Below are positions 31,455 through 41,349 of a DNA stretch of 42,467 nucleotides, in pieces. This stretch comes from GCA-001735895 sp964651385 (GTDB lineage: Bacteria; Pseudomonadota; Gammaproteobacteria; GCA-001735895). The position numbers were made by a program, and so were the translations under genes. Each line of letters begins with the position of its first letter. Position 1 is the stretch's first letter. Under the pieces are notes generated by a model that was given only the letters and a program-made list of their open reading frames with translations, was not told the origin of the DNA and searched no databases. The stretch covers positions 1 through 42,467 of the forward strand of contig CAZYYM010000022.1 of the NCBI GenBank assembly GCA_964651385.1, in the 5' to 3' direction.

Positions 31455-33725
31455 CTAGTTGGTTACTGTTGCTTCAACTTTTCCAGATTGTACTTTACAA
31501 ATAAGCTTTTTCTTATCTGCATCTATTTTGACATGGCCGCCATCGGTCAAACCGCCAAATAACAATTCATCGGCTAACACCTGCTTGATTTCATCCTGAA
31601 TCACTCTTGCCATGGGACGGGCACCCATTTTCGGGTCATATCCTTTCTCGGCCAGTAACCGGCGCGCTCCATCAGTTATAGTCATGCTGACTTTTTTAGC
31701 TTCCAACTGCGACTCAAGTTCAATAAGAAACTTGTCGACAACATTGAGAATTACATTTGTATCGAGCGATTTAAACTGTATTACCGCGTCAAGACGGTTC
31801 CTGAATTCGGGGGTAAAAGTCTTTTTAATTGCTTCACCTGAATCAAGTGCATGATTCTGCAGGGTAAATCCCATCGAAGCCCGGCTCATCAACTCGGCGC
31901 CGGCGTTAGTGGTCATAACCAGTATCACATTGCGAAAATCAGCCTTTCGACCATTGGTATCGGTCAGTGTGCCGTTATCCATCACCTGTAATAACAGGTT
32001 AAAAACATCAGGATGGGCTTTTTCAATTTCGTCCAGTAAGACAACGCAATGCGGGTGCTTATTGATTTCTTCAGTGAGCAAACCACCCTGGTCGAATCCG
32101 ACATATCCAGGTGGTGCGCCAATCAGGCGTGACACAGTATGACGTTCCATATACTCGGACATATCGAACTGAACCAATTCAATTCCCATAATTTTTGCAA
32201 TTTGACGGCATACTTCGGTTTTACCCACACCGGTTGGCCCGGCAAATAGAAAAGAGCCGATGGGTTTCATTTCGCGGCCTAAACCCGATCGTGACATTTT
32301 AATCGCGGAATCAAGCGCCTTGATGGCCTCATCCTGACCAAATACAACACGAGACAGATTCTTGCCGAGATACTTCAACATTTCAAGATCGCTGGTACTC
32401 ACCGTATTCGCCGGTATGCGGGCAATCTTGGCGACGATAGCTTCGATATCATGGATGCCAATGGTTTTTTTCCTCTGGCTGGCAGGCACAAGTCGACGTT
32501 TAGCCCCGGCCTCGTCGATCACATCGATAGCCTTATCGGGTAAATGCCGATCATTAATGTAGCGCGAGGCAAGCTCAGTGGCTTTGCGAAGTGCCTGTAA
32601 TGTATATTTGACGTTGTGGTGTTCCTCGAATCGAGACTTCAGGCCTTTTAGAATTTGATAAGACTCGTCAACTGTTGGTTCTGGCACATCAATCTTCTGG
32701 AAACGTCTTGCCAGCGCACGGTCTTTCTCGAAAACACCTCTAAATTCGGTATAAGTGGTTGAACCAATACACTTCATATCACCATTGGCGAGCACTGGCT
32801 TTATCAAATTCGATGCATCCATAACACCACCGGAAGCAGAGCCCGCGCCGATAATGGTATGTATTTCATCGATAAATAATATTGCTCCGGTTTCGTTGGT
32901 TAGTTGGGAAATGACTGACTTAAGGCGCTTTTCAAAATCGCCCCGATATTTGGTACCTGCGACTAATGCACCAAGGTCGAGCGCATATATCTTACCGTCT
33001 AACAAAACTTCGGGTACATCCTCTTCGACGATTTTTCGAGCAAGGCCTTCTGCAATCGCAGTTTTACCAACGCCGGCTTCACCCACTAAAAGGGGATTAT
33101 TCTTACGACGGCGACACAATGTCTGGATTAGACGCTCAACTTCGTAATCTCTTCCAATTAATGGGTCAATTTTACCCTGGACAGCCAATTCATTGAGATT
33201 AGTGGCAAATTTTTCTAGCACATTTTCCTGAGTACCTTCACCGGGTACGGCTTCATTGTCATGTGTGAACGATTCTTCTTCATTTTCCTCGCTGATGCGG
33301 GTAATTCCGTGTGAAAGATAGTTAGTGACGTCAAGCCGCTCTATGTTGTGTTTATTTAACAGGTAAACGGCATGAGAATCCTGTTCCGAGAAAATCGCAA
33401 CCAGCACATTAGCGCCCGATACTTCACCGTTTCCCGAAGATTGAACATGGAATAACGCTCTTTGCAATACTCGCTGAAACCCCAGAGTTGGTTGTGTATC
33501 GCGGTCTTCATCGGTCAGTAGCAGCGGCGTATTCTGGTCAACAAATATTTCAAGTTCCGTTTTCAACAACCGCATGTCACCGCCACAAGCTTCTAGCACT
33601 GCAGCGGCAGAATCATTGTCCAGCAACATCAGCAAAAGATGCTCAACGGTTATGAATTCGTGACGTTTTTCATTCGCTTCATGAAAAGCTCTATTAAGCG
33701 AATGTTCCAGTTCTTTATTTAGCAT
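31455..33725 (-). CDS. clpA: ATP-dependent Clp protease ATPase subunit ClpA
   Basis: ClpA unfolds substrates and feeds them to ClpP. The 756-residue protein has the N-terminal Clp repeat domain (HEFITVEHLLLMLLDN), a first AAA module with Walker A GEAGVGKTA and Walker B LFIDEIHT, and a second with GPTGVGKTE and VVLLDEIEKAHPDV. The C terminus contains GARPMARVIQDEIK. The start MLNKELEHSLNRAF (33725) matches E. coli; an ATG four codons upstream (33737) is also possible. clpS lies upstream on the same strand. Confidence 0.96.
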   Translation of the reverse strand: MLNKELEHSLNRAFHEANEKRHEFITVEHLLLMLLDNDSAAAVLEACGGDMRLLKTELEIFVDQNTPLLLTDEDRDTQPTLGFQRVLQRALFHVQSSGNGEVSGANVLVAIFSEQDSHAVYLLNKHNIERLDVTNYLSHGITRISEENEEESFTHDNEAVPGEGTQENVLEKFATNLNELAVQGKIDPLIGRDYEVERLIQTLCRRRKNNPLLVGEAGVGKTAIAEGLARKIVEEDVPEVLLDGKIYALDLGALVAGTKYRGDFEKRLKSVISQLTNETGAILFIDEIHTIIGAGSASGGVMDASNLIKPVLANGDMKCIGSTTYTEFRGVFEKDRALARRFQKIDVPEPTVDESYQILKGLKSRFEEHHNVKYTLQALRKATELASRYINDRHLPDKAIDVIDEAGAKRRLVPASQRKKTIGIHDIEAIVAKIARIPANTVSTSDLEMLKYLGKNLSRVVFGQDEAIKALDSAIKMSRSGLGREMKPIGSFLFAGPTGVGKTEVCRQIAKIMGIELVQFDMSEYMERHTVSRLIGAPPGYVGFDQGGLLTEEINKHPHCVVLLDEIEKAHPDVFNLLLQVMDNGTLTDTNGRKADFRNVILVMTTNAGAELMSRASMGFTLQNHALDSGEAIKKTFTPEFRNRLDAVIQFKSLDTNVILNVVDKFLIELESQLEAKKVSMTITDGARRLLAEKGYDPKMGARPMARVIQDEIKQVLADELLFGGLTDGGHVKIDADKKKLICKVQSGKVEATVTN

Positions 33726-33861
33726 GTGCTGTTCCAAATTAAGGAAATTCCTGTTATTCCAAATATAGCTTATATGACCACAAAATTGATGCCTTATTCA
33801 CCGAAACTAAATACAAATATTTCTCCTACACGAGGATTTGATTTGTTTAATTTCATAGACA

Positions 33862-34200
33862 TTAATTTTCTTCCATATCGCATAGCAAAGGATGCTTATT
33901 CTCCCTCGAGTAACTATTGACCTGTGTCACCTTGGTTTCCGCAATATCTTTAGTATAAACTCCACAAACGCCCTTTCCGCTTTTGTGTACGTTGAGCATG
34001 ATACGCGTTGCGTTTTCCCGATTATGACCGAATATTGCCTCTAGAACGTGTACAACAAACTCCATCGGCGTAAAATCGTCATTGAGCAATATAACTTTGT
34101 ACATGGGCGGCTTCTTCAGCTTGGGTCGTGCCGTTTCCAGCAACACTGTATCGCCACTATCATTGTCTAAAATCTTGTCGGACATTGTGATATTTTTCAT
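33862..34200 (-). CDS. clpS: ClpA adaptor protein ClpS
   Basis: ClpS delivers N-degron proteins to ClpAP. The 112-residue protein has an unstructured N terminus and the conserved core PPMYKVILLNDDFTPMEFVV, the N-degron pocket residues (ND, with D and H in the following HVLEAIFGHN), and VHKSGKGVCGVYTKDIAETK. The ATG at 34200 or at 34185 (MSDKIL) could serve as the start. It is divergent from cspD and upstream of clpA, as in E. coli. Confidence 0.96.
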   Translation of the reverse strand: MKNITMSDKILDNDSGDTVLLETARPKLKKPPMYKVILLNDDFTPMEFVVHVLEAIFGHNRENATRIMLNVHKSGKGVCGVYTKDIAETKVTQVNSYSRENKHPLLCDMEEN

Positions 34201-34383
34201 TAGTTTAATTTATTAAATAATAATCGGTTGAATATTTTCAAGGCTTGGTTATCATTAGTTTTGTGGTAATTATGTGATAAATAGTCAATATTTATAGTTA
34301 TCCGCTACTATTAAATAGATATTAGCTATCAATAGATGACTGCTTTTCACGATTGGATGTGTTCATTATTAAGAGGAATTCTC

Positions 34384-34596
34384 ATGCCTATTGGTACAGT
34401 AAAATGGTTTAGCAATGTTAAAGGCTATGGTTTTGTAAACACAGATGAAGATCAGGATGCCGACATTTTCGTTCATTTTTCCGCCATTGAAATGGATGGT
34501 TACAAAAAACTAACTTCGGGTCAAAAAATCGAATTTGAAATCGATAATGGCCCTAAAGGTTTACAGGCCCACAAAATACGATCGATCAGTAATTAA
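34384..34596 (+). CDS. cspD: Cold-shock domain protein, CspD-like
   Basis: The 70-residue nucleic-acid-binding protein begins MPIGTVKWFSNVKGYGFVNT and carries both RNP motifs (KGYGFV and DIFVHFSAI). Its acidic EDQDADIF and its position divergent from clpS indicate the CspD branch, which in E. coli is a stationary-phase replication inhibitor. AAGAGGA lies nine bases before the ATG at 34384; the longer upstream reading lacks similarity. Confidence 0.92.
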   Translation: MPIGTVKWFSNVKGYGFVNTDEDQDADIFVHFSAIEMDGYKKLTSGQKIEFEIDNGPKGLQAHKIRSISN

Positions 34597-34915
34597 ACTG
34601 AACTTAATAGCCGGCGGGTTCTGTCTAAAACCCGTCATTATCCTGTTGACGTTTCCCTGGCGAGTTTCAACTCCCTGCGGCAACTTGCGCATAGTTTTCG
34701 GCATAGCACCAAGGCATAGCACCAAGTTTAAAATACGAACTAAGGAACCTGATATCACATTAAAATATACAAGAGTCAGGTGACGGATTAATTAACACCG
34801 CCAGTTCAGACTGTAGCCTAAAAGTACCGGAGTTTCCGGTTATCCCCTTGAGGCTCCTAACATGGAAACCAGTCGAATCACTTCACTATTAAATCGATAC
34901 TAGATTAAATTGATA
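34597..34915. other. Intergenic region with hairpin and small tandem repeat
   Basis: The 319 bases between cspD and the ppsR stop hold no gene. A six-base-pair hairpin CGGGTT/AACCCG (34615-34620 and 34629-34634) follows cspD and may be a weak terminator. A 13-base unit GGCATAGCACCAA is repeated in tandem at 34700-34712 and 34713-34725. A second small hairpin, ACCGGA/TCCGGT with a three-base loop, lies further on. Confidence 0.45.
34700..34725. repeat. Tandem duplication of a 13-base unit
   Basis: The unit GGCATAGCACCAA occurs twice with no spacer in the cspD-ppsR intergenic region. It looks like a replication-slippage duplication with no evident function. Confidence 0.8.
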
Positions 34916-35794
34916 CTAGCCGGACTGCTCCATTCGGTGCAGTCCTGTATTTTCAACTATACGTGTGGCGATTTCCTCTACCGACATTGTAGTCGAATTC
35001 AGGTAGGGTATATTATGACGATGATACATTTCTTCTGCTGCCCGTAATTCAAAACGACATTGCTCCATAGACGAATATCGACTGTTCGGCCGACGTTCCT
35101 GCCGAATATTAACCAGGCGATGCGCGTCGGTTGTTAACCCATATAGCCGATTTTTAAACGGCCGAATCGGCACGGGTAAAATATCTGACTCCATGTCCTC
35201 TTCTGTTATCGGATAATTTGCAGCCTTCAGGCCGAATTGCAGTGCGAGATAAAGACAACTCGGCGTTTTACCCGTACGCGAGACGCCGATCAATATAATA
35301 TCCGATTCATGATAGTTACGAGTCTTACCACCGTCATCGTGAATCAGCGAAAAATCAATTGCATTAATTCGTGACTCATACAAAGATGGGTTGGCTATTC
35401 GATGTGACACGCCACCCAGGTTTGCCGATTGTTCGGATAGTATTTTCTCCAGCCTCGGTAAAAAATCGGAAAATGGATCCAGAATAAGCGCCTTACTCTG
35501 GTTGACAATTTTCTTTAACTCCGGATCAGCCATCGTCGCAATTACAACCGGCAGTTCGTTAAGTACATTGATGCCGCGATTAATTTCCTCACAGACAGCT
35601 ACAGCCTTTTCTTCCGTGTTTATAAAAGGAATGGTTTTTGTTTTGAATTGGAGCATCGGGAACTGAGCCAACAGGCTGTGGCCCAGAGTTTCTGCCGTGA
35701 TGGCCGTTCCGTTCGAAACAAAAAATACCTGACGTGCTTTGGCTTCATTCATGGCAGGCATGATAGACAAGTTGGCATTGAAATACGATGCCAT
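34916..35794 (-). CDS. ppsR: PEP synthase regulatory protein (kinase/pyrophosphorylase)
   Basis: PpsR switches phosphoenolpyruvate synthase off by ADP-dependent phosphorylation and on by Pi-dependent dephosphorylation. The family features are VFFVSNGTAITAETLGHSLL, the P-loop-like GVSRTGKTP (170-178), LALQFGLKAANYPI, and the end NSTTMSVEEIATRIVENTGL. It is divergent from ppsA, 104 bases apart, as expected for regulator and target. E. coli PpsR aligns from about residue 15, so a start at 35752 is an alternative to 35794. Confidence 0.93.
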   Translation of the reverse strand: MASYFNANLSIMPAMNEAKARQVFFVSNGTAITAETLGHSLLAQFPMLQFKTKTIPFINTEEKAVAVCEEINRGINVLNELPVVIATMADPELKKIVNQSKALILDPFSDFLPRLEKILSEQSANLGGVSHRIANPSLYESRINAIDFSLIHDDGGKTRNYHESDIILIGVSRTGKTPSCLYLALQFGLKAANYPITEEDMESDILPVPIRPFKNRLYGLTTDAHRLVNIRQERRPNSRYSSMEQCRFELRAAEEMYHRHNIPYLNSTTMSVEEIATRIVENTGLHRMEQSG

Positions 35795-35898
35795 ACTTCA
35801 ATCAATATTCAATTCTAGTCATTAATTTTCTGCCATATTTCGAGCTGTGATTATGGTAAAGTTCCGAATCACGAATTTAACTGGGTGCCAATACTTCA

Positions 35899-38274
35899 AT
35901 GACTGACAATATCTTAGCACTGGATCAACTGGGAATGAACGATGTACCACTGGTCGGTGGTAAAAATGCTTCGCTGGGCGAAATGATAAGCAATCTAAGT
36001 AATCTCGGAGTATCAGTGCCAGGTGGATTCGCGACTACTTCCAGTGCCTTCAATCAGTTTCTGGACGAAGGTGGCTTGACCGACAAGATACAGCAGGCGC
36101 TTAGCGATCTCGATACCAATGATGTCAACGCTTTAGCACGCACCGGGGGAGATATTCGCGAATGGGTGTTAGAAACGCCCCTGCCGCAGACTTTTCAGGA
36201 CGATATCCAGTCAGCCTATGCCGCTTTGGCTATTAATGGTCAGGACGCGACTGTTGCTGTGCGGTCTTCAGCAACTGCCGAAGACTTGCCCGACGCATCA
36301 TTTGCAGGTCAACAGGAAACCTATCTTAACATCAAGGGCCTCGACCAGGTTTTACATTCGATCAAGTTGGTATTTGCCTCACTGTTTAACGATCGTGCTA
36401 TTTCCTATCGCGTTCATCAAGGCTTCGAACATGCGGATGTGTCGCTTTCGGCTGGTATACAAAGAATGGTACGCAGTGATCTCGCCTCTAGCGGCGTTAT
36501 GTTCAGTATCGATACCGAATCCGGATTTGAAGATGTTGTATTTATTACCAGTAGTTATGGTTTGGGTGAAACCGTTGTACAAGGTGCGGTTAACCCGGAC
36601 GAATTCTACGTTTATAAAAATAATCTGGGCAAGAGACCTCGTAGTATTTTACAAAAAACACGTGGTAGCAAACTAATTAAAATGATTTATGCTGAGAGCG
36701 ACAATCCACATCAGGCAATACAGACGGTATCGGTCGATAGGGCAGACCAACTACAATTTTCGATCAACGATGATGATATTACTGCGCTGGCCAAAATGGC
36801 GGTCACCATCGAAAACCACTATGGCCGACCAATGGATATTGAATGGGCCAAAGATGGCGAAAATGGTGAGCTCTATATCGTTCAGGCCCGGCCAGAAACT
36901 GTTCAATCCCGCACCAGCCAAATCATTGAACGCTACGTATTAAAGCAAAAAGCAGAACCGATCATCGAAGGCCGGGCCGTGGGTAATCGTATCGGCCAGG
37001 GCAAAGCCAAATTAATAAATGATCTGACACAAATGGATCAAATCAGGGAAGGCGATGTGTTGGTCACCGATATGACTGATCCTGATTGGGAACCGATTAT
37101 GAAAAAGGCTTCGGCAATTGTCACTAATCGGGGCGGTCGAACCTGTCATGCCGCGATTATCGCGCGCGAGCTTGGCATTCCAGCCCTGGTAGGAACCGGC
37201 AGCTGTACTAAAGACCTGGTAAACAACGAAAATATCACTGTATCTTGTGCTGAAGGCGATACCGGTTATGTTTATAACGGTCTGTTGGAGTTTGACTATC
37301 AACAACACGAATTTACCAAAATGCCGGAAATCCCGGTTAAAATTACCATGAATGTCGGAAATCCCGAACGCGCATTCAGTTTTTCCCGATTACCTCACTC
37401 CGGTATAGGTCTCGCCCGGCTCGAATTTATTATCAGCAAGATGATCGGCATTCATCCACGTGCCTTGCTTGAATTTGATAACATGGAACCTGCCTTGCAA
37501 GCCGAGATAAACCAAAAAATTGCCGGCTACGAGAGCCCGGTCGAGTATTTTGTTGAAAAACTGACGGAAGGCATGGCGACGCTGGCGGCGGCATTTGCTC
37601 CGGAAAAAGTTATTGTGCGACTGTCAGATTTCAAATCGAACGAGTATGCCCATTTAATTGGTGGGCCTGAATTCGAACCCGATGAAGAAAATCCAATGCT
37701 CGGTTATCGCGGTGCCTCCCGCTATATCAGCGATGCTTTCCGCCCATGTTTTCAACTCGAATGCGAAGCTGTTAAGCGCGTTCGAGAACAAATGGGCTTG
37801 AAAAATCTTGAAATCATGATCCCGTTTGTACGCACATTAACCGAGGCAAAGGCCGTTCAGGAAGTGTTGAAGGAAAATGGACTCGAACGCGGCGTTGATG
37901 GTTTGAGAGTCATCATGATGTGTGAAATTCCATCGAACGTTATTCTCGCGGATAAATTCCTTGAATATTTCGATGGCTTCTCGATTGGTTCTAACGATTT
38001 GACTCAGTTGACACTAGGGCTCGATCGAGACTCCGGACTGGTAGCAGACTCATTTGATGAACGTGATCCGGCTGTGATGATTATGCTCAAACAGGCAATA
38101 GACGCCTGCAAGAATGCCGATAAATATGTTGGAATCTGTGGCCAGGGACCGTCGGATCATCCAGATTTGGCTAAATGGCTACTGGAACAGGGCATCAAAA
38201 GCGTCTCATTGAATCCAGACAGTGTAATCGAAACATGGCTATACATGGCCGATGAGTATGCTGCCTCAAGCTAG
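35899..38274 (+). CDS. ppsA: Phosphoenolpyruvate synthase
   Basis: This gluconeogenic enzyme makes PEP from pyruvate and ATP. The 791-residue length matches E. coli PpsA (792). The N-terminal ATP-binding domain contains VGGKNASLGEMISNL and AVRSSATAEDLPDASFAGQQ. The phosphohistidine domain has GGRTCHAAIIARELG, with H417 as phospho-carrier. The C-terminal PEP-binding domain has MMCEIPSNVILAD, SIGSNDLTQLTLGLDRDS, and the active cysteine C747 in GICGQGPSDHP. It heads a run of six co-directional genes. Confidence 0.96.
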   Translation: MTDNILALDQLGMNDVPLVGGKNASLGEMISNLSNLGVSVPGGFATTSSAFNQFLDEGGLTDKIQQALSDLDTNDVNALARTGGDIREWVLETPLPQTFQDDIQSAYAALAINGQDATVAVRSSATAEDLPDASFAGQQETYLNIKGLDQVLHSIKLVFASLFNDRAISYRVHQGFEHADVSLSAGIQRMVRSDLASSGVMFSIDTESGFEDVVFITSSYGLGETVVQGAVNPDEFYVYKNNLGKRPRSILQKTRGSKLIKMIYAESDNPHQAIQTVSVDRADQLQFSINDDDITALAKMAVTIENHYGRPMDIEWAKDGENGELYIVQARPETVQSRTSQIIERYVLKQKAEPIIEGRAVGNRIGQGKAKLINDLTQMDQIREGDVLVTDMTDPDWEPIMKKASAIVTNRGGRTCHAAIIARELGIPALVGTGSCTKDLVNNENITVSCAEGDTGYVYNGLLEFDYQQHEFTKMPEIPVKITMNVGNPERAFSFSRLPHSGIGLARLEFIISKMIGIHPRALLEFDNMEPALQAEINQKIAGYESPVEYFVEKLTEGMATLAAAFAPEKVIVRLSDFKSNEYAHLIGGPEFEPDEENPMLGYRGASRYISDAFRPCFQLECEAVKRVREQMGLKNLEIMIPFVRTLTEAKAVQEVLKENGLERGVDGLRVIMMCEIPSNVILADKFLEYFDGFSIGSNDLTQLTLGLDRDSGLVADSFDERDPAVMIMLKQAIDACKNADKYVGICGQGPSDHPDLAKWLLEQGIKSVSLNPDSVIETWLYMADEYAASS

Positions 38275-38285
38275 AACTGATTTTC

Positions 38286-39230
38286 ATGGTCAATTATCAG
38301 AGTTTATCAGAAGGCATTTATTGTATCGATTCGGGATATATTCAAAACCAGTACTGCGCGATTTATCTGCTAAAAGAGGGAGATGAAGTTGCCATCATCG
38401 AAACAGGCACGAATCATACTATAGACCGGGTACTTGAGACACTTGCCAACCTGGCCATCGGCCACGATCAGGTTAAATACGTTATCCCGACGCATATTCA
38501 CCTCGACCATGTTGGTGGCGCCGGCGGTATGATGGCACTTTTCGATCAGGCACGGTTAATCATTCATCCACGCGGTGCACGACATGTCATTAATCCGACC
38601 AAACTGATCGAAGGCTCCATTGCAGTCTATGGTGAAGCACGGTTTAAACGTTTATACGGTAATATCAAATCGATTGATGCTTCTCGCGTCGATATTGCCG
38701 ATGATCTGGATACCGTCCGGGTGGGAAATCGTGAACTGATTTTCATTGATACCCCCGGGCATGCACGACATCATTTTTGTATTTATGATGCCAAAAGTAA
38801 CGGGGTTTTTTGTGGCGATACTTTCGGCCTCAGCTACCCTGCCATGAAAAACCACCCTCACGGATTGATGCCGTCGAGTTCACCGGTGCATTTTGATGCT
38901 AACGCTTTATTGACTTCAATTGATCGGCTGCTGGAATACAACCCCGACTTTTTGTACCTTACTCATTTTGGCCCGATTGATAAACCTGCCGAAAAATCTG
39001 CCGATCTCAAACAATGGATATTTGATTTTGTTGAACTGTGTGAAGCAATAATCCCGGAGGACGAGGCGAGTACCCTGGCACTCGAAAAATCGCTCCAGAA
39101 AATGACAGTCGAGAAACTCGGCAATTCAGTAACCTGTAGTACCGAAGAATTACTCACATTGTTATCAACCGATATTAAACTAAACGCACAGGGATTGGCG
39201 ATCTGGTGGCAAGCCAGATCTGATGGCTGA
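38286..39230 (+). CDS. Metallo-beta-lactamase-fold hydrolase
   Basis: The 314-residue protein has the binuclear metal motif THIHLDHVGG (HxHxDH at 70-75), a second-shell histidine in TPGHARHHFCIYD, the bridging aspartate in FCGDTFG, and the last histidine in YLTHFGP. All metal ligands seem present, so it is an active hydrolase of the glyoxalase-II-like superfamily. The substrate is unknown. It begins 11 bases after ppsA and overlaps nudJ by eight bases, so it is probably co-transcribed with both. Confidence 0.88.
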   Translation: MVNYQSLSEGIYCIDSGYIQNQYCAIYLLKEGDEVAIIETGTNHTIDRVLETLANLAIGHDQVKYVIPTHIHLDHVGGAGGMMALFDQARLIIHPRGARHVINPTKLIEGSIAVYGEARFKRLYGNIKSIDASRVDIADDLDTVRVGNRELIFIDTPGHARHHFCIYDAKSNGVFCGDTFGLSYPAMKNHPHGLMPSSSPVHFDANALLTSIDRLLEYNPDFLYLTHFGPIDKPAEKSADLKQWIFDFVELCEAIIPEDEASTLALEKSLQKMTVEKLGNSVTCSTEELLTLLSTDIKLNAQGLAIWWQARSDG

Positions 39231-39681
39231 TTCAATCTGGAAACCGCATGTCACCGTTGCTGCGGTTATTGAGCGGCAAGGCAAATTTCTGCTGGTCCGT
39301 GAGAGAGTCAATAACCGGATAGTGCTTAACCAGCCAGCGGGGCACCTCGAAGCAGGCGAAAGCCTGATAGACGCCGTTGTCCGCGAAACTATGGAGGAAA
39401 CCCAATATGGGTTTACACCCACCGGCCTGATTGGTATTTATCGATCGATACCTGAAGAATCACCTGAAATCACCTATTTGCGATTTTTGTTTTGCGGTAA
39501 CATTGGCGAGCACTTTGATGGAGAATTAGATCGGGGCATTATCGCAGCCGAGTGGTTGAGCCAGGATGAAATCAAATCATCACTCACCCAGCATCGCAGC
39601 CCGCTTGTAATGCAATGCATTGATGATTATTTGAATAAACCACCCTACTCTATCGGTGTTTTTAGCAGCTTGTATACCTAG
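39223..39681 (+). CDS. nudJ: Nudix hydrolase, NudJ type
   Basis: This 152-residue phosphatase/pyrophosphatase has a Nudix box from GHLEAGESLIDAVV through RETMEET. NudJ acts on thiamine pyrophosphate-type and other diphosphates. The N terminus WKPHVTVAAVIERQGKFLLV and its position upstream of mnmA-hflD match E. coli nudJ (ymfB). It overlaps the preceding gene by eight bases. Confidence 0.92.
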   Translation: MADSIWKPHVTVAAVIERQGKFLLVRERVNNRIVLNQPAGHLEAGESLIDAVVRETMEETQYGFTPTGLIGIYRSIPEESPEITYLRFLFCGNIGEHFDGELDRGIIAAEWLSQDEIKSSLTQHRSPLVMQCIDDYLNKPPYSIGVFSSLYT

Positions 39682-39684
39682 ACA

Positions 39685-40245
39685 GTGAAATCCGTTATTT
39701 TGATTGTAACTTATCTGATTAGCTGGCCTTTGGTGGCAGAACCTGATTTTGTCCATTGTTACGATTTTGGCTGCAAATCCCGTGAGGAAATAAATTACCT
39801 GCCCCAAAACTGGGATGAAATTCGCGCCATTTTTTCAATAAACACAAACAATAAAGCGCAGGAAAAGCAGGCAATACGACGAGCGATAGCACTCATGGAA
39901 AGAATCAGCGGTGACCTGGTCGGGACATCGCTCGACAAAGGCGGCAACTACCCCGGATACGACATAGAAAAACAGCAGGATTGCGTTGACGAATCGACCA
40001 ATACTTATCAATACCTCAAGGCACTGGAAAGACTGCATTTATTAAAATGGCATCACGTAGTACCCAAGAAACGCCGCATCGTCTGGCTTGCCACGCACTG
40101 GACTGCAGTTATCGCCGACAACGAAACCAATCAACGGTTTGCGGTGGACTCCTGGTACCGCGACAACGGTCAACCACCTTATATTCAAAAGCTCGAAGAC
40201 TGGGAAGATAAAGATAATTTTCCTCTTGCATATAATCCCGATTAA
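39685..40245 (+). CDS. Exported protein with transglutaminase-like Cys-His-Asp pattern
   Basis: The 186-residue protein begins with GTG three bases after nudJ and has a signal peptide (to about residue 18). I recognise no characterised homologue. A likely catalytic set is visible: C100 in QQDCVDESTNTYQYL, H138 in LATHWTAVI and D155 in FAVDSWYRD. Their order and spacing (38 and 17 residues) are those of transglutaminase-like or papain-fold cysteine hydrolases, where the Cys starts a helix and His and Asp lie on adjacent strands. A peptidoglycan or peptide substrate in the periplasm would fit, but this is inference. It ends directly before the mnmA ATG. Confidence 0.7.
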   Translation: MKSVILIVTYLISWPLVAEPDFVHCYDFGCKSREEINYLPQNWDEIRAIFSINTNNKAQEKQAIRRAIALMERISGDLVGTSLDKGGNYPGYDIEKQQDCVDESTNTYQYLKALERLHLLKWHHVVPKKRRIVWLATHWTAVIADNETNQRFAVDSWYRDNGQPPYIQKLEDWEDKDNFPLAYNPD

Positions 40246-41337
40246 ATGACTCCTGAGAAAGAAAAAATTATTGTCGGTATGTCAGGTGGTGTCGACTCCT
40301 CGGTATCCGCTCATTTACTGTTACAACAGGGCTTTGAGGTTGAAGGGCTTTTCATGAAAAACTGGGAAGAAGACGATAGCCAGGAGTATTGTTCGGCGAC
40401 GACAGATCTGGCAGATGCACAACAGGTTTGCGATAAACTCGATATCCCGCTACATACTGTTAATTTTTCCAGCGAATACTGGGATAATGTTTTCGAATAC
40501 TTTCTAGAAGAATATCGGGCTGGTAGAACACCGAATCCGGATGTCATTTGTAATAAGGAAATAAAATTCAAGGCTTTTCTCGAGCACGCGCAATCTCTTG
40601 GTGCATCGCGAATAGCTACCGGTCACTACGTTCGCACCGAAAATAAAAGCGGCAAAACGCATTTAATGCGGGGATCCGATCCAAATAAAGATCAGTCTTA
40701 CTTCCTCTATCTTCTAAACCAGCAACAGATATCGCAAGCTCTATTTCCGGTCGGTGAACTGGATAAATCCAAGGTTCGCCTGGTTGCAGAGCAACAGGGA
40801 TTCGATCTTTTTGACAAAAAAGACAGCACGGGAATCTGCTTTATCGGGGAACGCAAATTTAAGGATTTTCTGCGGCGTTTTATTCCCGCTCATCCGGGAC
40901 CAGTTCTCTCACTAGATGGCGATGTCCTGGGGGAACATAGCGGCTTAATGTATTACACCATCGGCCAGAGACAGGGGCTCGGCATAGGCGGCACCCAATC
41001 AGGCCGTGAATTACCCTGGTATGTCATTGAAAAAGACCTGGATACAAACAGTTTGATTATCGGTCAGGGCCATGACCACCCAAGCCTTTTTAATAGCCAT
41101 TGTCGGATCACCGATTTACACTGGATAAACCAGGTACCCGCAAACCCGAATTATCCTTGCACTGCAAAAATACGATATCGCCAGGCAGATCAGGATTGTA
41201 TTATCAACCATAAAAATAATTTGGCAACTGTCAGCTTCGCAAATTCTCAGCGCGCAATAACGCCAGGCCAGGCACTGGTATTCTATGACAACGACATTTG
41301 CCTCGGTGGCGGTACGATCGAACATGCATTTAATTAA
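40246..41337 (+). CDS. mnmA: tRNA-specific 2-thiouridylase MnmA
   Basis: MnmA installs sulfur on U34 of Lys, Glu and Gln tRNAs. The 363-residue protein has the PP-loop GMSGGVDSSVSA, the catalytic cysteines C102 in NPDVICNKEIKF and C198 in DSTGICFIGER, and the tRNA-interaction segment KDQSYFLY. The ATG directly follows the previous stop. hflD follows 12 bases later, the usual gammaproteobacterial pair. Confidence 0.97.
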   Translation: MTPEKEKIIVGMSGGVDSSVSAHLLLQQGFEVEGLFMKNWEEDDSQEYCSATTDLADAQQVCDKLDIPLHTVNFSSEYWDNVFEYFLEEYRAGRTPNPDVICNKEIKFKAFLEHAQSLGASRIATGHYVRTENKSGKTHLMRGSDPNKDQSYFLYLLNQQQISQALFPVGELDKSKVRLVAEQQGFDLFDKKDSTGICFIGERKFKDFLRRFIPAHPGPVLSLDGDVLGEHSGLMYYTIGQRQGLGIGGTQSGRELPWYVIEKDLDTNSLIIGQGHDHPSLFNSHCRITDLHWINQVPANPNYPCTAKIRYRQADQDCIINHKNNLATVSFANSQRAITPGQALVFYDNDICLGGGTIEHAFN

Positions 41338-41349
41338 TGGTACTCATTC

